A DNA stretch of 64,000 bases from Hyposmocoma kahamanoa (Eukaryota; Arthropoda; Insecta; Lepidoptera; Cosmopterigidae). Positions 12,101-24,100 of the stretch are shown piece by piece. The position numbers and the translations under genes are program-made. Numbering within the stretch: the first letter of the stretch is position 1; every line of letters starts with the position of its first letter. Under the pieces are notes generated by a model. It saw only the letters and a program-made list of their open reading frames with translations. It searched no databases and was not told the DNA's origin. The stretch spans positions 1,863,651 through 1,927,650 of the forward strand of contig NW_020653718.1 in assembly GCF_003589595.1 (NCBI RefSeq). The letters are read 5' to 3'.

Positions 12101-15100
12101 ATCAGAAAACATTAAGATGGCTACAACTACAACATCAACAGAATTAGATCAGGATAAAGAACTGGACCCAAACAAGACTTTTGACCTCGATGATTCTACA
12201 AAAATAAAAGGAATTAGTAAAGTCAAAGTTATTAGTAATGTCCTTTTAAAGAAAATAACCAATGAAAATAACGTCACATTACTGTCTGATATTAAGCCTG
12301 ACAATAAAAATCACTTGGAGCCTAAAATAATTGATCGATCCTGCAAGCTTACAAGTGATAAGGCCAGTAATATAAAAATACTAAGTAAAAAATTGTTGAA
12401 AAAGAAATTTCAAGATGAATGTAATGTCACAATGCTGTGTGATTTAAAACAAGATGATAGAATCAAAAATACGATTAAAGAATATAACCTTTCCGGGAGC
12501 GACAATATAAACCTTTCTGGAAATTCGTCCTTTCAGTCAAATGTCAATGACATCACTGATTTATTTGGCGACCCTCAATCATCAAATGCAGCTTGTGCTA
12601 TCCTAAACCCGCCTTCCAATCCTGAGAGTGATGCAAATTCAGATTCAGATTATGATATATTTTAGTGATCTCATAGTTCATAAGTAATTAGTAAGTAAGT
12701 AGTTCACTGATAGTGAGATATTTTCAAAGAATCTGTAATTTTTATAAGAGTTAAGAGAGAGTTAAGAGTATTGTATGATGAGCAATTTTCTAAAAATCTA
12801 TGTTAGTTAATCTTTATCATTATCTATTGTGATATTTCGTTTTGTAGACCTATACAATTGTGTATTTTGTTTGATATAACTAATCATTATTTCCTATGTT
12901 ACCTGTATGGAGTCTTACTGAGTAATCATTTTTCGTCACAGATTTATATGTGTTAGGTGTAGATCACTTCCTATGACTTATCAATGGTCTAGGTCTGTTG
13001 TGTTAATTAAGTGTCATACTTAATAGTATTATTAGTTTTTATGGATGTGATTCGGGAAATCCCACAATTTCCCAAAAAATAATTAACGGTGAATAACCTA
13101 GGTTTGATAAGCTGATTTGTTAAGTTTTTACCAAAAATTATTTTAATGACAAGTTATGTTTCGTTTTTATGTTCCTTCACAAGATGATTATTTGTACTTT
13201 AAGTACTATTGTTATTGAGTACCTTATTGAAAAATATATATAATAAAACGTCAATAATTAAATATTATGCAACCTATCCGAACTATGATACTAATTACCA
13301 CTCTGTAATATTTATTGGAAATCTATATCTATTTCTCATTACCATTCATAATTTCTCCTTACCATTCAACTATTCTAATTACCATTTCTAGAATTCTCAT
13401 TCCCATTTGTATAATTTCTCATTACCGTTTGTAGAAAATTTAAAACTCATATATTATACCCATATAATAGTGTAAAAAGTGGGCCTTCCTTTTTTTTATT
13501 ATATTAGTACCACAAGCTTTACGGTAAACCAATAAACCTTCATAATTGAGTCAATATTTAGTTTATTTTTTCTGACGTCCAATATGTACATCTTCAAATA
13601 TTCACCTACCAATGTATATTTTTGTTTTGGAAAATAAATTAAAAAAAAAAAATTGTCGTGTAGTTTAAGGTTATACAAATAATTCAGGTAATTTTTTTCA
13701 AATGAGGTAGCACGCCCTGAACAGTATCAACCCCCGCTATTAATTGCTTCCGAGGCCCCACCTAGGGCTCTTCAGCGCTCACTGGGACCACATTGGGGAA
13801 TTAAGCTGTTGCTCAATTTACCCGACAGACAAATAATGTTTTACATTATTACATTTATAATAAGTGTTTTCTGTAATAATTCGACTCAAGATCTTGAATC
13901 CAAAGTCATAAAATGAACAAAAAAAATTTCAATGTTACCGTTTTAGCAACTTCGTCGTTAGATCTAGGGGGTTTTTTGTGACTTTAGCACCAAAAACTTG
14001 ATGATATAATTTTCATGTCTTTTTGATCCGAAATACTTTTCAGAAATAAAAATCATGCGTAATCTGTCAATCAAATTGTCAAAAAAACATTTGTATTTTA
14101 AGTATATTATGAAGAAAAAACGAAAAAAGAAACAGTGATGAAGAAAGTTAGAACTATATTCCTTATTTTAAATTTTACAAAAGATTTTATCCTGAAAATT
14201 CCAATATTTACGAATTCAGAATTTTTGTTCAAACTGATAGAAGATAATGTGATTTATTGACTCCCGCCGCTTAAAAGACTATTTAAAAACCACCAAACAA
14301 TGTATTAGAATTTGAACTACAATGGAAAGAATTACTAAGAATCCCGATAATTAAATGAAGACATGCCTCATAGTTTTTGTATCCAAGCCAACACTATTAA
14401 TAAAAAAAAGTGGATGGTTAAATAAAAAATAAAAAAATTAGACAAGTAGAAAATTATAACTACACTTTGGAGAACAGCGTGTGTCGCAAGTATGAAAAAT
14501 AGTCGTAAGGATATCATCAAGCGGATTTTCGGGGAATATTTTTCCCCAAATCTGGAAAATTGTTCAGATTTTCAAGGGACTTTGAATTTTTTTTTAAATG
14601 GCAATACAGTCACTGTCATTCAAAAAATTTTCGTCAACTTGGAGATTATTTTAGAAAGTAATTATTATTTTATTAATAAGCATGATCTGCAAAAAAAATT
14701 AATCTTATAGTATACATAAATAGTTTAAATAAATATTACAAAAATGAATCTAGGTGATCCTGAGTTAGAATTGATAGATCCAACACCAAATGTGCACGCA
14801 ATGTTCATTCATTTCGATAAATTATTTTTCTGGGAAAAATTAGCCAGTAGGGCTATTGTAAGATGGAGCAAAAGGATGTATTCTTGCGCTGGAACATGCT
14901 CGTAAGTAGTATTAACTATTTTTTTTCCCAAAATGTTTGTATTACCTACCTTTATTACATAAAAAAAATCCGTTAGTGCAAAATGTATGTTGTGGCATTG
15001 CTCATGCAAACCAAGCATTTTAAACATTAACCTATGTAAAAACAAAGCAAAAAAAAATGCTTTTTTTTTTTAATATAACAACAAATAAAGTTTGTTGTTC

Positions 15101-18100
15101 CATACGGAACAATTTACAATGGCCCTCGTATAGGGGACCATTTGTCTTCATTATCCGACATTTCGGACTTTTATGATACCAAGGAAGGGGAAGTACAAGT
15201 TGTGTACCTGGAGTTAAGCGACACACCTACCCACAGCACTAGCAGGGCCACTCAGAGCTTTAAATCGCAAAGATCTGAGGGGCACTGCCACTGCGGCAAT
15301 CACTCTGAGACGCAAGTTGACAAATCTTGTGTGCTTGTATTTTCAACCGGCACAGTTACTCTTCGAAGCCGAAACACAGTACTGTTTACATTACCTGCTC
15401 GGAGACAACCATAGGTAAGGACAAAAGTAATCTGATCAAAACAATTATTCAGTAGTGTAAGTTTATGTTGTTAATGATTAATTTAAACACGAAGAGGGTA
15501 GTGAAGAATTGATAAGATCATCGTGACAATCAATCATGGGACTTGTCAACTTATGTCTCAGGGTGATCGGCACAGTGGCAGTGCTCCTCAGATCTTTGCG
15601 ATTTAAAGCTTTTGAGTGGCATTGTAACTTTTATGGACAGGAGTGTAGCTTATCAGGTGTACGACTTGTTCCACCCGTCACTTGGTGTTATAAAAATAAA
15701 TCAAAACAAAGAAATCACTTGTATATGAAGGCTTTCATGTTACAAGTTGTGAAGAGAAAATTCAAAAGTATGCCATTAAAATATTAGTTGAAATCAACAA
15801 ATTTGACTTATGTGCTTTAGTTGGCCGATATAAATGAATGATGGTTTGGTATAAATGGTAACAAGTCATACAATATTACTATTAAATTGTAACTAGTAAA
15901 ACCAATAACGCTCGGTACACCTTTTGGCTTATTTATTATCTGTAACATTTAATTTGAAGGACTTGAATGAAGATAATAAAATAAATTAAAAAAAGAAAGC
16001 TACAGCATAATTTCTATAGAGTAGAGAGCTGACAAGTTTTTTACAGTTTTCAGGACATTAATACATATTCCATTTTTGGTGCAAGCATTGTTTCTTGTGT
16101 GGTGCCTGATTTTGTGCTTTAATCAATCCTCTAATATGGGTTCATGTCCAGAGTCTGGTCAGGGTACTACAGATATTCAATGTAAGTTTCTCAATACCAT
16201 GCCATAGTGCTGGCAGATTCCTGACATGGGGCGACAACCTACTGGAATTCGCCAAAAAGTGTTGAAAATTAGGGCAGCGACACAGATGCAGTCCTCACAC
16301 AAAAACCCAGTCTCGTCTAAATTCTTCACCTGTCAGGTGGTGCACAAAAGTGACACCAGGTATACAAAAAAATGTGAAATATAGAAAAAAATTGTGACAT
16401 CGGTGAACTAAAATATTTCTGTCTAGATGAGTTTTTGTTTTCAATTCACATCATTACAATATGAAATTTACTAACTCACCTCATAGTTTGACCCATCTGA
16501 CCACACCATACACCAATTTGCTTCTGTTAAACTCTGGTATTTTAAAGTGCGTTCAAACTAGCTGTTTTGTTGCTTTCTGAGGGACAGAGTTTCTTAAAAG
16601 TATTTTTTCTGACCAGCTTTTACAAGCTTTCTTTGTACGAACAGTAATTGGTTCCTTTATTTCGATTGACAAGTCAGTAAGTTATTGCATTTGTATACAT
16701 TTGCATTCTCTTTTATTATAGGATCCAGTAGCGGCGATCGTTTAAATAGCATGTAGCACAAATCGGCGTTTTTGACAGTGTACCTCTTGGGGTTCGTGTT
16801 GATCACGATCAAGGAATGCGTCATGTAGATATTGTGTTGTATATATGAAATCATTGTATCAATCTAATTTAGGCGCACGTGCGCCACGTGTTTTATAAAT
16901 AGCGAAGTTATTGCTCAATTTCTCCCACAACAGTTTAAGAAATCTCTACCTTGCAATTTTCCTTGTTCATGTGAAAGCCTTATTTGGTTTTTTAGGCATA
17001 TTGAAACAATATCACTAACTGACAAATTTTATTGTCACCAGTGTTTTATAGGTATTAGTGTTATTGTTTTCTGCAGTATTTTATTTTTGGAATTCTGGTG
17101 CTCAAAACTTTAGGCCAAGACAGGCAATTTTTTGGCAATTTCCTTATAATCTAGTGATAATAAAGCTTTCCCATAACTATAAAAAGCTTACATCTCAAGT
17201 AGTTGGTAATATTATTAGCAGTGTTAGCGAGTTATAAAATATAAATTAATATTATTTGGTCAAGTTTAAAGAAAGTTACTCTTTCTTTCAACAAACACAA
17301 AATTGACAAAATTTTTATAATTACATAGTCAAAGTATTTCAATTTGTCTTTAGTCTACATTAAACTTCTAAAAATTATAAGTTTTCCCTTTTTTTATGCA
17401 ACATAAAAAAATACATACACTCTGTGTGATTGTAAATGTAGAAGATCAGTAGTATTCCATAATCCTGAATATCAAAGATCAAATCTTGAAGATTGATTGT
17501 ACTAAATATTATTTCATTATACATGACAACTGCTTAAAATTAAATTTAAAAACACATTAAAGAATAAGGTTGTAAAAAGTTCTGGTAATTCAGTAGACAC
17601 AGGGACAGTCGTTACATATCTGAATGAACACCATATTATCAATTTATATTAGGATTAGTATCAATTAGTAAAATCACAGTTTTCTGTAATTTTCAGTTTT
17701 ATGCAGCTGTGGCAATAATAAAAAATATCATTTTTTTCTTTGATTCTTACAGATATGAACTGAGAAGTGGATTTGTAGATATAGCCCTTAGCGAGCCCTT
17801 ACTAAAGCTGCGTCCTCGGAAAGATGTAGTGGAGACTCTACTTCACGAGATGATACACGCATATCTCTTTGTTACATGCCGAGATCAAGATAGAGATGGC
17901 CATGGTCCGAATTTCAAGGAACATATGTTTAGAATCAACAAGATATCTGGGTTGAATATTACCATTTATCATGATTTTCATGATGAGGTAAGAAAAATGG
18001 TTTTTCACATACCCATTCAAGTATATAACACATATACCCACAAACAAACTGCCACGGCATTCAGATATCTATCTACCCTTTTATCTAATATTGTGCTTCA

Positions 18101-21100
18101 AAGGATAATTGAATAATGTATTATTTCACATTACAGGTAAAATTGTATCAAACGCATTGGTGGCGATGTAATGGAGTTTGTCAAACAAGAAGGCCTCGTT
18201 TTGGCATTGTTCGTCGATCTTCAAACCGGGCACCAGGCCCCAGAGATTTTTGGTGGGAAGACCATAGAAGGCAATGTGGAGGCACTTTTGTTAAAATCAA
18301 CGAACCTAGTAAAAAAGCAAAGAAATCCACAAAGTCCACCACAAAGACCAATGCAGATATCACAAAGTATATCACCACTAACAATAAAACAAATAACAAT
18401 AATATCACTAAACCTGTATTAAAAGATTCTAACAGTACTACTGTTAAGACCAAGCCTAAATCTAGTAACACATTAGTGATTCCCAAAAGGGAACCTGTGT
18501 TCAACCCACAATGTAAGAAACCTCCAGTTTTGTTTGAAGGCAAAGGACATATGGTTGCTGGCGTAGAAAGAAGAATAAACTCATCTAATGTTGTCGAAGA
18601 AGTTAGAAATGTTTGGAGTAAAAAACAGTTCGATGTTACTTGTACACCTGATAAAAAGGACCAAGTTGCGGAAACTGTTAGAAGTGTCTGGGCTAAAAAA
18701 CAATTGCCAGTAGCATTGCCAGAGGCATTGCCACTTGATGAAAACGTCGACGTTAATAAAGGCAAACAATTAATTAACAAAATAATAAACACTCCAATTA
18801 AGAGCCCTCTTTATATATCAGTTCAAACTTACCACACAGCTAATTGCATAATGAAATCGCCTCCAGCAAAAATGAAAAAAATTGATGATTACTTTAAAGC
18901 CACGTCTGTTTTGAAAGATTTATATGGAAGCAATTTTAAGATATCTGAACGCACTGGTGATAGTCAGAAGCTCATAGCTGTAAGTAATGAGTCAAAAACT
19001 CGGGCTACAGATACAAATGTAGCAGATGATAAGAATGCGGTGGATATTATTAAATCCGTAAACTGTCCTATATGTAATGCACTAGTTAGCAGTCAAGAAA
19101 TAAATAGACATTTAGATGAATGTTTGAATAAAGGGATTATAGAAAACATTTGTAATGAAACAAACCAAGAATTTGCTGGTGGTGAAGCTTCCATATCAAC
19201 TGCGCAAAGCGATAAGCCATTTAGTCTGAATGAGGAGAAAGAAGCTGGGAACCGGCCATTTATACCAGTATTTCAAACAAAGAAAGAACTTTATAATGGA
19301 ATACAGGACGTCAAACCTGAACTCACATTTCACAATGTAGGGGATGCAACATCGTTAGACGATGTAGAAAACGAATTCCAAAAGCCTTTCATTGGTGTTG
19401 AACCTGGTGCTAGTAAAGGTAATATAATTATAACTAAATGTGCGTGCTGTGGTGAAATAATAGAAAAACCACTTGCACAGCATTTGGACGAATGTTTGGC
19501 GTTTTTCGAGAATAATATAACTATACCCGAAGAAGGAGCATCTACTAGTTCTGTAATTGAGACTATTGTAATTGATGATGATGTTTTCGATGAATCGTTA
19601 ACTTTGAATGCGACAGGTACCAAAGTGCCATGTCCTTGTTGCCTTGAAATGGTGGAAGAGGCTGAAATGAATGAACATCTAGATATGTGCCTAAGTTAGT
19701 GGCTTCACCATAGACTTAGAATATACTAGAGCGTAAAATAGATTAAACAGACTGAAAGCTGATTTTGAGTTTCTTCCACAGTCGTAAGGGGTAAACATGT
19801 GATCATCATATCAAAATCGGTATACATGGGCGTTGCTACGTTGCTATGTACATGTTCGTCTATACGCTAGTATATTCTAAATCTATGGTATGTGTAACTA
19901 TGATTCTAATTTATGATCAGGTTTACTTTAAGTGAAAATATTCTAAGTCATCATGTATTGGAAGATAAAGTATAAGTGATAATTATTATTGGTGATTTAA
20001 TTTATAGAGCTTACGGTAATTAACGGTTTGAACAGAAGTCTTTCCTCTTCAGAAAGTGAGTCCAAAATCTTGTTGTAACCTTTGACAACTGCCAGTACGC
20101 TCTCGTAAACGTAGTATATGTTCTTAGCTTTTGCAAATACCTATAATACAATAAGTATACCTATTTATGCCATTAACACGTTCACGGACAGCAATACTGT
20201 AGCATTTGCATTTGCCTACTGCACTGTGACACGAATGCTATAGTGTGCGAAGTTTGTCTCCCTTTCTTGGGCAAAGTATGCTGAAGAATACGCTTTACCA
20301 TAGTAAATTAGTATTGGTCAGGCTTTACATCACATTTAATACTCAGTCAAAGACGCTTACTGTCGTATACGTTGATTTTTGCGCACAAACAAAATTTGTT
20401 AAGCCATCTCCTCAATTATGATACAAATGCTATAGAATCCGTCTTTTTATGAGATTTTTAGATGTATTTTAGGTTAGATTATATATATAGTTAGAGAGAG
20501 TTTTTAGGTGTAAGTAAAGTGATTTTCGCGCGCTGACACCCTTTTGTCACTTTGTGTCGATCGGCGTAAGTGCTATAGCAGTCAAATGTTATGGAATGTT
20601 ACAGCGTCTAGTGTCACAGTCAGTGATATTAGCGTGATAATGACGAAGCTGCTATGACATTTCCAAAAATGTCATACAATTTTTTAATGTCCAAAGTGGG
20701 TGACTCACTGTCCGTGAACGTGTTAAGAATTAGTGGCAAATTATTGGATTGGGAAAAAAAATATTCGAATGAAGTATCGAGCTGCGAAGCATCTTTTTGC
20801 ATTTTGGCGAGTTCGAGTTGGCACACAGTTCCGGTATTGCTCATTGTACTGTACCATTTGACTGATGAGTTGCCAGGGATGAATGGCCTTTATTTCGTCT
20901 CTATTTCTGGTTATATACTCGATGTCGCGCGATAATCACAGAATTACAGAGTACCGCAATAATGGACGAAATATAATAAAAATTGATTGCACCAATTCGT
21001 AATGGAGTCAGTCCTAGCAATTTACAGTGTTTATTGTTTATTGTTTATAATCGAAACATTTTAGTGCAAAATGAACTCTTCGTCGATCAAGACAACGCTC

Positions 21101-24100
21101 CAAGGAAATTGGATTTTGTGGGTAGTTTTTTAATTGTTTGTGATTGTACGTAGAGGTATTCTAATTATTTAATGCGCTAATAAGTTTCTTATTTAAATAT
21201 TAAACACACGATATTAATAAAATGAAGTCATTTTACCGCATAAGCATGAGCGGGTATGTCTAAACCAAGATTCTCCCAGTGTGCTGCTTCTTTGCAAAGG
21301 TCCAAAATGTTCCTGTAAAACATGAAACGTTGTTTAATAAAGGAGGTAATATTTTTCGAACTACTTTGTACGTTGCGGCCGACATTTCTGACTCGAGGAA
21401 TAACTTCATCACTATGTACGATGACGACTCACTGATCAGTTGAAAGGTGTGCCAGCATTACAATGTATCAGTGCCTCTACTATGAGTTCACCGTGTTGTT
21501 ATATAGCTAACGAGCACTTAAAATATTTGTATGACAAATTGTGGTTCTTCTTGTGACTTCTGGTACAATTAACTTCATCTAACTAATAAATTACACACTT
21601 ACACATCAATGTTGCATTCCATTAGACCTGGATTCGCTACGCTTTTCCTCATTAGAGTTCTGTTTAGTCCTGCGCCGCATTTCTCGTCGAAATTGTGCTT
21701 AATGGTTAAAAAAAAAATTGCTCATTATTAAAAAAGAACTAACATTTTTTTATTAGGTTGCAATTATAATTATTATTTTATTTCTGTCTGCCTGCCAGTC
21801 ACGCCGAGTGCATCCAACCTCTGATCCGGTGCTGTTAGAGTGCAGATCGTATGATTGTCAGGAGTTATGGATTCTTTGATTGGATTTATCATAACACATA
21901 CCGTCCAAGAGATGAACAGCTCTCTGACCCCAACATCAATGGCGCCCGTGAGCCTGTTGCAGTGCATAATCACGTCTTCGGAATTGCTGCAAGGCATTAA
22001 CCACACTGATGCCTCGGTCATTATCTGAAAAGCGTCAGCTATAGATATTATTTCTATTCCATTCATCTTGACTTTCACAGTCTTAATTCTCCACCATTTC
22101 GTTTTATCTTTCGATAGAAACTTATCATATTTGATAATCATCTCAATCAATTGCTTGGATAGGTGGATTGACTATGAACTCCATTGTTACGCTCTCGGCT
22201 TACCACCTCTTTCGTTTCCAGTGCTTCTTCTACCTTTTTTGAAACCGAGATCGACCATTCCTCATTTCCGTCCATATTAGCTCTGTAACTGCCTTTTCTA
22301 TCTTCGTCACCTTCTCCTTCTCCTCCTCTCTCATACTAGTCCTCTTTCATACTAGTCCTCTGTCATACTTCAACGCTTTCTTATTTCTTACACTGTTCCT
22401 CGTACTGTTTCGAATATTTACTCCAAACATTACTCAGTTTCAGGAAGAGCGTTGTCTCTGCGTACCCCAATGAAGAAAAAGGCGTGAAGCATATTGTATG
22501 TACTATTCAGTATCAAGTAGTTATTCATTTCCTAACGCTATATTATGATACATGTGCCTATGGCCTTTAGATTGATATGGCCTTAATATGAGTAGATATA
22601 AGTAACATTTTCATTGCACAGTCTTGGCATTAGCTATATATTTCATTACATCTACCAATATACCTTTTTTAAATAAATGAGTCTGTTCTTCCTCATTCTC
22701 ATTACAACTCCTCTACCAGCAAAGGATGGCAGGTCAGCTGGATATTGACTTCTGTTAGCCACCATGTCTTTCTTCGTTTCTTGGATTTCATCGCTAAACA
22801 TTGCCCACACCTGAAAGTCACCTTGGTATCTACGTAATGGACATAGAACTAAACTTGTACAGTCAAGAGCTCATCAAGCTTGACATTTACTTTGGACCGT
22901 TTTTATCGTAAGCGGCATAGAGTTGGAATTAAGTCTTAACTGTCAAGCTTCACGTGTTCTTAACCCTATACCCTCCTGCATGTAGGTTGTATATAATATG
23001 TAGGCATAATTATGATATTCTTTTAGACTTCTTTTCGTAGTGTTTTTATGGCAATGAAACGTGCCGTGTACCAAAAACAAACAAAAAATTATATCAAATC
23101 CACACAAAAAAACTCACTTCGGCTGTTTTTCGCTTGAAGACTCGTTTCAAATTCTTACGCTTGGAATAGTTATGCAAAGAAAACAAAGCCACCACGGCTT
23201 CTTCTACGTGGTTCACGTCTTCAAACACTGTTTCTACAAGGTTTTCTATTATTATCTGGAAACACCAACAATATTATAAGTATGAACCAATGCATGTCAT
23301 ACTTTTGGGATAGGCCTCGTTTAGGGAGGCCATTCCAGATGGAGATAGGCGGAGAATGTCATCATAGAATGTTAATTATCCATTAGTTTACTCAAATCAT
23401 ATTAATACAAAGTTTTTCTGGTCCATGAAATCTCAAGTTAGTATTGCTTTAACATTTTTGTGCTCGAAGAGACCGCACCAGGTCTAATAATGTTACATTC
23501 CATTAACGTACCAGTTAATGTAATGTAACATTATAGTGTTTTAAAGCTTAAAAATAATGTGAAATCTTACTTCTACATCTTTGATAACAGTCCTGAAGTG
23601 CAATATATCGTCGTACCAGGACGGTGCCTGTACATCGAGTATGGTATGAGATACTCTCCTGATATTGTCCAGAGCGTCGAAGAACATGTGCTCTATTTGG
23701 TCGCATTTCTCTTCAAACGCGTCGCCATGAGAACCAGCAAACATTGGTTTGTTAACTACTTCCATTTCGTCTATCCTGTTTTATAGAAAATTCGTTATAA
23801 GTAGCCGCCAAATTGTTAACTCGGAAAGAATGCGTGTCTGTGCCTACCTCCCAAATATGATCATACAGTTGCATACATCCAACATATCGAAACATCTTTG
23901 TACATATGAGTCAATGTAATTGAAAATGGATCCCGTATCCAAATCCCAACTGCCTGGTTGTATATCATTATGAGCCTCAGCAATGATGTCATAAATCTCC
24001 CTGTATTTCTTACAGCAATCTATACATTTGGTAAATTCACCCAACGCCTTCTTTGTCAAGCCATCTTCGAAAAGATCTTCAAGTTTTATGTACGTCTTGC

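Larger units (their letters stand above)
8599..13606 (+). mobile_element. Complete 5.0 kb DNA transposon, superfamily unassigned
   Basis: The two ends are perfect 26-bp inverted repeats (8599-8624 and 13581-13606) beginning GGTGAATATTTGAAGATG. Copies of a TCTCATTACCATT motif cluster inside both ends (8778-9406 and 13331-13434), as transposase-binding repeats often do. A single intact 963-codon ORF occupies 9774-12665, with a spliced 5' leader and an AATAAA signal at 13242-13247. No target duplication is apparent: flanks are CCAG on the left and TACC on the right. The intact ORF and perfect ends suggest recent insertion. It lies in DNAH2 intron 11 in the same orientation as SPRTN. I could not match it to hAT, piggyBac, Tc1/mariner, P, CACTA or Harbinger by its ends or protein. 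Confidence 0.85.
14902..17752. other. SPRTN intron 1 with an inverted SINE pair
   Basis: 2.85 kb of AT-rich sequence. It contains two SINE copies in opposite orientation (about 15185-15420 minus, 15535-15705 plus), and near 16873 a short copy of the gcgcacgtgcgccacgtgtt block also found near 7740. No coding exon is recognised. Confidence 0.7.
6138..20014. other. 13.9 kb DNAH2 intron 11 hosting a transposon and the SPRTN gene
   Basis: The flanking exons 12 (ends 6137) and 11 (ends 20015) join in phase 0. Inside lie a G-rich tract (6661-6768), a MITE (7801-8117), an intact DNA transposon (8599-13606), the complete SPRTN gene (14744-19699) and several SINE copies. Both nested coding units run opposite to the dynein. 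13607-14743 is AT-rich and holds only a shared repeat at about 13727-13850. Confidence 0.85.

Noticed and set aside
17709..17752. Upstream extension of the SPRTN catalytic exon to a start at 17709
   Set aside because: Intronic pyrimidine-rich sequence. The AG at 17752 and the phase-2 join to 14744-14901 give the conserved SprT beginning.
18181..18792. Minus-strand 203-codon open frame
   Set aside because: Antisense of SPRTN exon 3, leucine/valine-rich, with no family resemblance.
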